In this document: positions 1 through 5,535 of the stretch, in pieces
Layout of the letters: the number at the start of each line of letters is the position of its first letter
Position numbering within the stretch: position 1 is the stretch's first letter
Source: Methanosphaera sp. rholeuAM6
Lineage (GTDB): Archaea > Methanobacteriota > Methanobacteria > Methanobacteriales > Methanobacteriaceae
NCBI GenBank assembly: GCA_003266105.1
Contig: MVAA01000062.1
Location: forward strand, 32,825 to 39,293
Length of the DNA: 6,469 nt
Direction of reading: 5' to 3'
Notes under the pieces: generated by a model
The model's database searches: none
Told to the model about the DNA's origin: nothing
Seen by the model: the letters and a program-made list of their open reading frames with translations, nothing else
Translations under genes and position numbers: made by a program

Positions 1-641
1 ATTACTGCATCTGCAGTTTTTAATGCATCAGCAAATCTGAAGTCTATTTCGTGTTGTCCTGGTGCTACTTCGTGATGACTTACTTCTATGTTAAAGTCCA
101 GTTTTTCAAGACCCAATACTATTTCTCTTCTAATATCAGTTCCTTGATCTAATGGTTCAACATCAAAGTAATCTGCATTATCTGCAGGCCTGTATTCGCC
201 GTTTGCATCTTGTTCAATTATGAAGAACTCTGGTTCCGGACCCATGTTGAATTGATATCCTCTTTCTTCTGCTTTTTTAAGGGATTTTTTAAGTACTCCT
301 CTTGGGTCTCCTTCAAATGGTGATCCGTCAGTGTTGTATATATCACATATGAATCTGCATGTTCCTTTATCTTCTGGTCTCCATGGTAATGCTGAAAATG
401 TTGTTATATCTGGTTTAAGTGCTAAATCACTGTTGTTTATACCTACGAAACCAGGTACTGATGAACCATCAAATAATAAACCATCTTTGATGACATCTTC
501 TGCATCATCTGGTTTTTTTAATGATACTGCCATGCTTTTTGGAATACCATGTATATCTGAAAATTGTAATCTTAAAAATTTTGAACCATATTCGTCTATT
601 TGTTTAATAATCTGGTCGATTTGGTCGTCTCGTTTGGACAT
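1..641 (-). CDS. glnA: Glutamine synthetase type I, N-terminal 213 codons (cut by left edge)
   Basis: Glutamine synthetase makes glutamine from glutamate, ammonia and ATP in the cytoplasm as a dodecamer and is the main ammonium-assimilating enzyme. My translation of the reverse strand begins MSKRDDQIDQ and shows the family blocks in order: FDGSS (residues 57-61), the metal-binding GPEPEF (134-139, with E136 and E138) and SHHEVAPGQHEID (188-200). The ATP and glutamate-binding C-terminal half lies outside the window; the full protein should be near 440 residues. The start is ATG at 641-639, preceded on the minus strand by AAGGTGA (positions 655-649). No adenylylation site can be judged because that region is missing. 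The upstream region carries an NrpR-type operator, which fits repression under nitrogen sufficiency. The family call is secure; the regulation is inferred. Confidence 0.96.
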   Translation of the reverse strand, partial: MSKRDDQIDQIIKQIDEYGSKFLRLQFSDIHGIPKSMAVSLKKPDDAEDVIKDGLLFDGSSVPGFVGINNSDLALKPDITTFSALPWRPEDKGTCRFICDIYNTDGSPFEGDPRGVLKKSLKKAEERGYQFNMGPEPEFFIIEQDANGEYRPADNADYFDVEPLDQGTDIRREIVLGLEKLDFNIEVSHHEVAPGQHEIDFRFADALKTADAV

Positions 642-720
642 AAATATTTCACCTTAATTTGTTATCTTTGTTAAGAATTCAATAATAATAATTTGTTATT
701 ATACCTTTATTTCTTTTTAG

Positions 721-748
721 GTACTTCCTATCGGAAGTGTACTTCCTA
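721..748 (-). promoter_or_regulatory. NrpR-type nitrogen operator upstream of glnA, with extra half-site
   Basis: Positions 733-746 read GGAAGTGTACTTCC, which matches the GGAA-N6-TTCC operator bound by NrpR, the methanogen nitrogen repressor, upstream of nif and glnA genes. The ten bases GTACTTCCTA occur twice, at 721-730 and 739-748, so a third TTCC half-site lies 18 bases from the second. The middle GGAAGT can therefore pair with either flank. The match and the repeat are seen directly; binding by NrpR is inferred from family knowledge and from glnA being the next gene. Confidence 0.75.
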
Positions 749-771
749 CTAATATGTATCATACTATGTTA

Positions 772-779
772 TATATAAA
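772..779 (-). promoter_or_regulatory. Likely TATA box for glnA
   Basis: Read on the minus strand this is TTTATATA, close to the archaeal consensus, with a purine-rich GAAAACA just upstream that could serve as the BRE. It predicts a start site near 750, so the operator at 733-746 would sit just downstream of initiation and the leader would be about 110 nt. A weaker alternative on the same strand, GGTATAATAA at 705-696, would give a leader of roughly 33 nt and put the operator upstream of the promoter. Only 5' end mapping can decide. Confidence 0.5.
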
Positions 780-880
780 TGTTTTCAAAAGCCCGTAACA
801 TAGAAACCACGGAAAACGTTCCAAATCTTAATAAAAAAATAAATAATTTTTAAAAATACTTAAAATCGGAATAAATATAA

Positions 881-907
881 TGAAAAATAAAAATAAATAA
901 AAAAAAA
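881..907 (-). terminator. T-rich terminator after the ThiF-like gene
   Basis: Starting 8 bases past the stop codon, the minus strand reads as an almost pure T tract with a run of nine T (plus-strand A at 899-907) followed by shorter T runs. Archaeal RNA polymerase terminates at such U-rich stretches without needing a hairpin. It separates this gene from the downstream glnA promoter. Confidence 0.55.
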
Positions 908-914
908 TAGTGAA

Positions 915-1652
915 CTAAAAATCGATTAATCTAAAGGAAGAAGTATCAAAAATATCCCATAACAACAACTTAGGAGCCAATATAACATCGTCCCGACCTA
1001 AAATACATTTGATAGTTTCACCAACCTGCAAAGAAGCAAATATTGCCGGAGTGATTCCTAAAACTTGTGGTTTTTTAACACTTAAACTTAACAAATACTC
1101 CTTTACACCATCATCCAATTCTTTACCGACGGATTTGAGATTAAACAATTCTTCATAACTAATGGAATCTGGTTCAAATACAGCCAACTGCCCCATAGTT
1201 TTATCTACTGCGGCATGAACAAAAGTCATATCCTGTTTTCTTGCTTCTCTAGAAATCAATACGCGAGTATAAACATTATCAACTGCATCAATCAGCACCT
1301 TATTTCCTTTAAATACCTCAGATATATTGTCTTGACTAACTGTTAAATCATGGAAAGTTATGTTAACATTTGGATTTATCTTTTTCATTGCATCATTAGT
1401 CACTACCACCTTAGATTTACCAATTGTATCAACATTACTTCTTACTTGCCTGTTTAAATTTGTTTGGTCAAAAACATCCTGATCAATTATAGTCAATTGT
1501 TCAAAACCTGATCTTACTAACTGTTCAATTATGGTACCACCCAAACCACCACACCCAATAACTACAATAGGTGTTGTTCGAAGTGTTTCCTGTTCTTCCG
1601 GTGTGAATACTTCAACTTGTCTAGAAATCATATTATTGTATAAATCAGTCAT
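915..1652 (-). CDS. ThiF/MoeB/HesA family E1-like adenylyltransferase
   Basis: Proteins of this family adenylate the C-terminal glycine of ubiquitin-fold sulfur carriers (ThiS, MoaD, SAMP) for sulfur transfer or protein conjugation. The 245-residue protein shows the nucleotide-binding GCGGLGG (33-39), the acidic strand end IIDQD (55-59), NLNRQ with R68 (65-69), GKSK with K81 (78-81) and DAVDN with D122 and D125 (122-126), then a C-terminal IKCILGR segment (214-220). These are the ATP-handling residues. Missing are the two zinc-binding CxxC pairs and a cysteine where ThiF/MoeB carry the catalytic one; the only cysteines are C34 and C216. The start ATG is preceded by GAGGAT on the minus strand (1662-1657). 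Its neighbours, tRNA-Met upstream and thiC beyond it, do not prove a thiamine role. The fold is certain; substrate and pathway are not. Confidence 0.9.
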   Translation of the reverse strand: MTDLYNNMISRQVEVFTPEEQETLRTTPIVVIGCGGLGGTIIEQLVRSGFEQLTIIDQDVFDQTNLNRQVRSNVDTIGKSKVVVTNDAMKKINPNVNITFHDLTVSQDNISEVFKGNKVLIDAVDNVYTRVLISREARKQDMTFVHAAVDKTMGQLAVFEPDSISYEELFNLKSVGKELDDGVKEYLLSLSVKKPQVLGITPAIFASLQVGETIKCILGRDDVILAPKLLLWDIFDTSSFRLIDF

Positions 1653-1701
1653 AACTATCCTCTAAATTAATTTATATTAATGAAAATAATTATATATTTA
1701 A

Positions 1702-1723
1702 TTATATATAACAATTGTTATAT
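1702..1723 (-). promoter_or_regulatory. TATA box overlapped by an 18-base perfect palindrome, ThiF-like gene
   Basis: TTATATATAA at 1702-1711 is a TATA candidate on the minus strand. It predicts initiation near 1680 and a leader of about 28 nt before the ATG at 1652. Overlapping its upstream side is ATATAACAATTGTTATAT (1706-1723), a perfect palindrome. A dimeric repressor bound there would mask TBP/BRE, but in sequence this AT-rich the palindrome could be chance. Confidence 0.4.
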
Positions 1724-1766
1724 TGTAATGTAGAAAATAACTCAATAGAAATGAAAAATACTAAAG

Positions 1767-1808
1767 AAAAAAGAAAAAACAAATAATACTAATTGAAAAT
1801 CAATTAGT
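1767..1808 (-). terminator. Hairpin plus T-rich terminator downstream of tRNA-Met
   Basis: ACTAATTG (1788-1795) and CAATTAGT (1801-1808) form a perfect 8-bp stem around a 5-base loop. On the minus strand it is followed at once by a T-rich tract containing two runs of six T (plus-strand A at 1767-1772 and 1774-1779). This would end the tRNA transcript before the promoter of the ThiF-like gene. A second small hairpin (ATACTA-TTT-TAGTAT on the minus strand, 1832-1818) lies between it and the tRNA 3' end. Confidence 0.55.
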
Positions 1809-1833
1809 TTACAACTCATACTAAAATAGTATA

Positions 1834-1944
<111 letters not shown>

Positions 1945-1960
1945 GTGGCACATTATAATT

Positions 1961-1970
1961 TATATTAAAA
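1961..1970 (-). promoter_or_regulatory. Probable TATA box for tRNA-Met
   Basis: The minus strand reads TTTTAATATA, centred about 22 bases before the first base of the tRNA, which suits initiation a few bases upstream of the mature 5' end. Other AT-only stretches nearby make the exact box uncertain. Confidence 0.4.
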
Positions 1971-2070
1971 ATTATATATATAGTTTATGGTTTAAAGAAA
2001 TGCTTAAAAACAAAAGTAAAACCTAAAACATGTTAAAATACCCTAAATCTATTTAATTAATAAAGAATAT

Positions 2071-2083
2071 AAAAATATATAAT
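2071..2083 (+). promoter_or_regulatory. Probable TATA box for thiC
   Basis: AAAAATATATAAT lies about 40-50 bases before the thiC ATG and would place the start near 2098-2103 with a leader of about 20 nt. That leader is too short for a TPP riboswitch, and none of its conserved G/C-containing elements occur in 1945-2119. A 12-base palindrome, ATCTTTAAAGAT (2091-2102), covers the predicted start site. Confidence 0.4.
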
Positions 2084-2119
2084 AAAAATAATCTTTAAAG
2101 ATATTAGAAGGTTTCTGAA

Positions 2120-3400
2120 ATGACCCAATTAATAGAAGCAAGAAAAGGAAACATAACACCAGAAATGGAATACGTTGCAAAAATAGAAGAAATAGATGTT
2201 GAACAACTGAGAAAATATATTGCTTCTGGAAAAGTAGTTATTCCAAAAAATAACACACATGACACATTACCTACCGGCATAGGTAAAGGATTACATACAA
2301 AAATAAATGCAAATATAGGTTCCTCTACCGAAATGGAAGATATCAACATAGAACTAGAAAAAGTAGATGTTCTTGTAAAATATGGTGCTGATGCAGTAAT
2401 GGATTTAAGTACAGGACCAAAATTACATGAAATAAGAAAAGCAATCAGAAAAAAAACAAACATTCCTTTGGGAACCGTTCCAATTTATCAGGCGGGTGTA
2501 GAATCAATTTCCAACGGTAAAGCCGTTGTGGATATGGATGAGGATGCAATATTTAAAGTGATTACAGAACAAGCAAAGGAAGGAGTGGATTTCATTACTG
2601 TACACTGTGGTATAACCAAAGAATCAATACAGACCGTGAAAGACTCTGAAAGATTAATGGGCATTGTAAGTAGAGGTGGAGCACTTACGGCTGCATGGAT
2701 TATGCACAATGATAAAGAAAATCCATTACATAAAGATTTCGATTACTTGTTAGAAATATGTAAAGAATATGATGTCACATTATCATTAGGTGATGGTTTA
2801 AGACCGGGATGTATCCATGACGCAACAGATATCGCTCAAATTAGAGAATTAACTACTTTAGGAAGATTAGTTAAAAGGTCAAAAGAAGCGGGAGTGCAGG
2901 TAATGGTGGAAGGACCGGGTCACGTTCCAATTACACAGGTAAAAGCAAATATGCAGATTCAAAAAACAATTTGTGATGGTGCTCCGTTTTATGTTCTAGG
3001 ACCTCTTGTAACTGATAGGGCTCCAGGATATGATCACATAACTGCTGCAATTGGTGGAAGTATTGCTGGTGCTAGTGGAGCTGATTTCTTATGTTATGTT
3101 ACACCTGCAGAACATTTATGCATCCCTAATGTAGAACACGTAAAACAGGGAGTTATAGCATCTAAAATTGCTGCAGAAGTTGCGGACATTGCAAAAGAAC
3201 TTCCAAACACCATGAAAAAAGAAAAAGAAATGGCAATAGCTAGAGAAAACTTTGATTGGGAAAAACAGTTTGAGTTAGCCATTGATGGTGAAACTGCACG
3301 TGAATATTATGAGAGTACTGCTGCTTCTGAAGAGGATATGTGCAGTATGTGTGGAGATTTCTGTGCAATAAAAATGGTTAAAGATCATGAAAAAAATTAA
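2120..3400 (+). CDS. thiC: Phosphomethylpyrimidine synthase ThiC
   Basis: ThiC is a cytoplasmic radical-SAM enzyme that rearranges 5-aminoimidazole ribotide into HMP-phosphate, the pyrimidine half of thiamine. The 426-residue protein has the archaeal length, shorter than the roughly 600 residues of many bacterial forms. Conserved blocks are KINANIG (61-67), DLSTGP (95-100), TVHCGIT (160-166), SRGG (184-187), LGDGLRPG (223-230), EGPGHVP (264-270, with a likely metal-ligand H268), DHITAAIGG (305-313) and TPAEHLC (328-334). The C-terminal iron-sulfur motif is CSMCGDFC (C408, C411, C415), a CX2CX3C spacing. The ATG follows AGAAGGT (2106-2112) by 7 bases. It is divergent from tRNA-Met and 90 bases ahead of the Sec61-beta gene. 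No other thiamine gene except possibly the ThiF-like one is present. Identification is secure. Confidence 0.97.
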   Translation: MTQLIEARKGNITPEMEYVAKIEEIDVEQLRKYIASGKVVIPKNNTHDTLPTGIGKGLHTKINANIGSSTEMEDINIELEKVDVLVKYGADAVMDLSTGPKLHEIRKAIRKKTNIPLGTVPIYQAGVESISNGKAVVDMDEDAIFKVITEQAKEGVDFITVHCGITKESIQTVKDSERLMGIVSRGGALTAAWIMHNDKENPLHKDFDYLLEICKEYDVTLSLGDGLRPGCIHDATDIAQIRELTTLGRLVKRSKEAGVQVMVEGPGHVPITQVKANMQIQKTICDGAPFYVLGPLVTDRAPGYDHITAAIGGSIAGASGADFLCYVTPAEHLCIPNVEHVKQGVIASKIAAEVADIAKELPNTMKKEKEMAIARENFDWEKQFELAIDGETAREYYESTAASEEDMCSMCGDFCAIKMVKDHEKN

Positions 3401-3431
3401 TTTAACATAAGGTTTATTATAAGTTAATACA

Positions 3432-3440
3432 AAAATATAC
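3432..3440 (+). promoter_or_regulatory. Possible TATA box for the Sec61-beta gene
   Basis: AAAATATAC about 50-60 bases before the TTG start would give initiation near 3462 and a leader of about 29 nt that still holds the Shine-Dalgarno. The 90-base gap after thiC has no strong T run, so read-through from thiC is also possible. Confidence 0.35.
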
Positions 3441-3477
3441 TTATAATGTATTTAATGAATATGGGAAATTGATTAAC

Positions 3478-3484
3478 AGGAGGG
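3478..3484 (+). promoter_or_regulatory. Strong Shine-Dalgarno fixing the TTG start
   Basis: AGGAGGG sits six bases before TTG at 3491 and is the best ribosome-binding site in the window. An in-frame TGA at 3470-3472 rules out any start further upstream, so this site decides the non-ATG start. Confidence 0.85.
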
Positions 3485-3490
3485 AATCTA

Positions 3491-3661
3491 TTGGCACGCA
3501 AAAACAAAAAAACATTACCTGCAAGTGGAGCTGGTATTGTCAGATATTTCGATGATGAAACAGCAGGACTTAAACTTTCTCCAAACCAAGTAGTTATTGG
3601 AGCTATTATCGTTGCATTAATTTGTATTGCATTAAGATTTACTACTTATGTAGGTTACTAA
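3491..3661 (+). CDS. secG: Preprotein translocase subunit SecG / Sec61-beta
   Basis: This is the small tail-anchored subunit of the archaeal SecYE-beta channel in the cytoplasmic membrane, homologous to eukaryotic Sec61-beta rather than to bacterial SecG. The 56-residue protein begins (M)ARKNKKTLPASGAGIVRYF, showing the basic N-terminus and the conserved P-A-S-G-A-G-I-V-R-Y-F block (10-20). An acidic linker (DDET) and L-S-P-N-Q (29-33) follow, then one membrane segment at about 34-48 and a short tail. Length and architecture are typical. The start is TTG, supported by AGGAGGG six bases upstream and an in-frame stop at 3470-3472. No methionine codon occurs inside the gene, so no shorter alternative exists. 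It could be missed by ATG-only gene finding. Confidence 0.93.
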   Translation: MARKNKKTLPASGAGIVRYFDDETAGLKLSPNQVVIGAIIVALICIALRFTTYVGY

Positions 3662-3674
3662 AACCTTTAAATAC

Positions 3675-3713
3675 TTTTTTTAAACTATTTTTGAAGTTAT
3701 TTACTTATTTTTT
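3675..3713 (+). terminator. T-run terminator after the Sec61-beta gene
   Basis: Three T runs (seven at 3675-3681, five at 3688-3692, six at 3708-3713) begin 14 bases after the stop codon. No stable hairpin precedes them, which is normal for archaeal termination. Confidence 0.5.
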
Positions 3714-3908
3714 AAAAATATAATCTATTATTTATTATTTTAATATATAACTGATATTCATTGGAATATACTGTTTTTCACATTTAATCTAAGAAGATCT
3801 ACAATAAGTATTATTTCCTTTTTAAATTTTAAGGGGAAAATTAATTATTTAGAACAACATATAATATATTAATAATAAATTGTCTGTTTATAAAAAAATT
3901 ACAAAATG

Positions 3909-3918
3909 TTTTTTATAC
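3909..3918 (+). promoter_or_regulatory. Possible TATA box for the four-motif protein / dehydratase unit
   Basis: TTTTTTATAC, with AAAATG before it, would start transcription near 3940 and leave a leader of about 60 nt before the ATG at 4002. The region is AT-rich, so the assignment is tentative. Confidence 0.35.
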
Positions 3919-4001
3919 GAAATCAAGGACAAATGACGATGAATTAACACATTATAGGATTATAAAGGAATAAAATTAATTTAAAATATGGATGGGATAA
4001 A

Positions 4002-5108
4002 ATGAGTGATAACGAACCTAAATTTGCTGAAAATAATCCAGAAAATCAGAAACCACATAATATTTCTGGAAAAAATCCAAGATCTGTACAGAATCTACAT
4101 AAAGCACAAGTTAAACCAAAATCACAGGATAAAGATATAACTATTGAATTTGTTGATTCTGAAAAAACTGAATACAAAACTAAAACTAGTCATTTAGTAC
4201 AGAAAGCTAAAATGCAACTTAAAAGAAGAGTTGCTCCAGGTATTTCTGAAATTATTGTTAGAAAAAATGCTGAAAAAAGAAAATTAGAAGAAGAAAAAGC
4301 TGAAGCTGAAGCACAAGCTGCTGAAACGATAGAAGAAAATGTTGAAGCACAGGAAGAAACTGAAGTGCTGATAGACGAAGATGCTACTGTAGAAGAAAAT
4401 AAAGAAGAAGTAGAAGAAGTATCAGCAGAAGATGCTAAAAAAGAAGAATATGAAAAAGCTAAAGCAGAAGCAGAAGAAAAAATAAATGAAGCTATAGAAG
4501 AAGCTAAAGTTGTTGTTGAAGAAACTAAAGCAAAAATTGAATCAAAAATTGAGGATGTTACGGGTGGCAAATCATTTACTCAAACCCTTAGAGAACAAGG
4601 CCTAATTTCTGGACAAATAATAGCAGATACTATTGAAAAAGCAAAACCTGTTGTTGAAGCAAAAGTGGAAGAAGTTAAAACTAAAGTAGAAGAAGTGGTT
4701 GAAGAAGCTAAAGAAAAAAATGCAGAAAAAACAGCACCTACTGAAGCTGAAACCGATAATAAATCTTTTACACAGGATTTACGTGATCAGGGCATTATAC
4801 AAACTGATAGTGAATCCATTCCTACTGAAGTTGAAGAAGAAAAAAGTGAAGAAACAACCGCTGAAACAGTTGAAGAAATCCCTGAATCATCACAACCAGA
4901 TGATGGTAAATCATTTACACAAAGTTTAAGGGAACAAGGTTTGATTGTTACTGAAGAAACTGTTTCAGCATCTTCTGAAGTTGAATCTGTTGAAACTACT
5001 GAGGAACCTGTTGAAACTACAGAAGAAGTTAAGTCTGAAGAAAAGGAAGACTCTTCCAGTGAAGCTAAAACTTTCATTGATTTAATCAGAGAAGAAGGAT
5101 TGTTATAA
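4002..5108 (+). CDS. Unrecognised acidic coil-rich protein with four copies of a K-S/T-F-x3-L-R-E-Q-G-L-I motif
   Basis: I do not recognise a family. The 368-residue protein has no signal peptide, no membrane segment, and no cysteine or tryptophan, so it is probably cytoplasmic. Residues 1-57 are polar and rich in N, K and Q. Residues 58-97 are basic (K/R-rich, with AKMQLKRRVAPG at 69-80). The rest is strongly acidic, with Glu/Lys/Ala/Val stretches of coiled-coil or long-helix type at about 90-185 and 205-240, then a Glu/Ser/Thr-rich disordered-looking part. Four 13-residue motifs occur at 190-202, 254-266, 303-315 and 356-368; the last is the exact C-terminus. GGATGGGAT just before the ATG is a weak ribosome-binding site. 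Sixteen bases downstream lies the dehydratase small subunit, so the two are probably co-transcribed. A scaffold or adaptor offering several copies of a binding peptide is my inference. The low-complexity composition will make homology searches unreliable. Confidence 0.85.
   Translation: MSDNEPKFAENNPENQKPHNISGKNPRSVQNLHKAQVKPKSQDKDITIEFVDSEKTEYKTKTSHLVQKAKMQLKRRVAPGISEIIVRKNAEKRKLEEEKAEAEAQAAETIEENVEAQEETEVLIDEDATVEENKEEVEEVSAEDAKKEEYEKAKAEAEEKINEAIEEAKVVVEETKAKIESKIEDVTGGKSFTQTLREQGLISGQIIADTIEKAKPVVEAKVEEVKTKVEEVVEEAKEKNAEKTAPTEAETDNKSFTQDLRDQGIIQTDSESIPTEVEEEKSEETTAETVEEIPESSQPDDGKSFTQSLREQGLIVTEETVSASSEVESVETTEEPVETTEEVKSEEKEDSSSEAKTFIDLIREEGLL
4569..5105 (+). repeat. Four spaced copies of a 13-residue peptide motif
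   Basis: Copies are encoded at 4569-4607 (KSFTQTLREQGLI), 4761-4799 (KSFTQDLRDQGII), 4908-4946 (KSFTQSLREQGLI) and 5067-5105 (KTFIDLIREEGLL). The consensus is K-[ST]-F-[TI]-x-x-[LI]-R-[ED]-[QE]-G-[LI]-[LI]. Start-to-start spacing is 64, 49 and 53 residues. The linkers differ in sequence while the motif is kept, so the motif is under selection. It has the look of a short amphipathic helix with F, L and the final two hydrophobic residues on one side. Confidence 0.9.
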
Positions 5109-5124
5109 TATTTGGAGCATTGAC

Positions 5125-5529
5125 ATGTCTGAAGATATCAAATGTAGGATGATTTCTAAAGGAAAAGTTAGTGGTAGAACTATTGTTACTAAGGATTCCA
5201 TTAGTTTTTTAGGAGGGGTTGATCCTAAAACGGGGGTAGTTATTGATAAGAAGCATGAACTGTTCGATCAATGTATTACTGATAAGATATTGGTTATTCC
5301 TTCAGGAAAGGGTTCTACTGTTGGTTCTTATGTTATTTATCAGATGATTAAGAATAATACTGCACCTAAAGCTATAATATGTCAGAATGCTGAACCAATT
5401 ATTGCTATTGGTGCCATCATTTCTAAAATTCCTATGGTTGATAATCCCGAGGTTGATATTGTTAATTCTTTAGAAAATGATATCTGTGTCACTGTTGATG
5501 CAGATAACTCTTTAATCTCCATTAATTAA
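5125..5529 (+). CDS. Phosphomevalonate dehydratase small subunit (DUF126, aconitase-X swivel domain)
   Basis: The 134-residue protein matches the DUF126/AcnX-small family. In archaea this pairs with an AcnX-large subunit carrying the iron-sulfur cluster. Together they dehydrate 5-phosphomevalonate to trans-anhydromevalonate 5-phosphate, a step of the modified mevalonate route to isoprenoid membrane lipids. Visible blocks are SFLGGVDPKTG (27-37), the family core PSGKGSTVGSYV (59-70, probably substrate-binding through its serine) and AEPIIAIGAIIS followed by IPMVD. Length is typical for the family. The start ATG follows GGAGC with a short spacer. The large subunit is not in the window, so it must be encoded elsewhere. 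The gene is 16 bases after the four-motif protein on the same strand and is followed by T runs. Another AcnX-type dehydratase substrate remains possible but less likely in this setting. Confidence 0.87.
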   Translation: MSEDIKCRMISKGKVSGRTIVTKDSISFLGGVDPKTGVVIDKKHELFDQCITDKILVIPSGKGSTVGSYVIYQMIKNNTAPKAIICQNAEPIIAIGAIISKIPMVDNPEVDIVNSLENDICVTVDADNSLISIN

Positions 5530-5535
5530 ATTTTA

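Larger units (their letters stand above)
3662..4001 (+). other. 340-base AT-rich intergenic region
   Basis: I see no open frame with a ribosome-binding site and no structured RNA here. The left part holds T runs that can end the Sec61-beta transcript, and the right part holds a promoter candidate for the next gene. The stretch between about 3720 and 3905 has no feature I can name. Confidence 0.5.

Noticed and set aside
331..657. 108-codon open frame on the plus strand opposite glnA
   Set aside because: It lies antisense to clearly conserved glutamine synthetase sequence and resembles no protein; a shadow frame.
721..748. Reading the GTACTTCCTA duplication as a mobile-element target-site duplication or a CRISPR-like repeat
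   Set aside because: Only 8 bases separate the two copies and there is no inserted element or array; the GGAA-N6-TTCC operator explains it better.
1945..2119. Search for a TPP riboswitch ahead of thiC
   Set aside because: The stretch is almost entirely A/T and the predicted leader is about 20 nt; none of the conserved G/C-containing riboswitch segments are present.
3930..3952. Possible C/D-box RNA signal (ACGATGA) in the gap before the four-motif gene
   Set aside because: The C box is off by one base and no convincing D or D' boxes with proper spacing follow; too weak to call.
4190..4570. 126-codon Ser/Ala-rich open frame antisense to the four-motif gene
   Set aside because: Serine and alanine runs are the expected reverse reading of Glu/Ala-rich codons (GAA, GCT); no ribosome-binding site.
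4699..4929. 76-codon Lys/Leu-rich plus-strand frame inside the four-motif gene
   Set aside because: It is a +1 reading of GAA/AAA-rich codons. The host frame keeps the repeated motif and is the coding one, so this is not evidence of a frameshift or overlapping gene.
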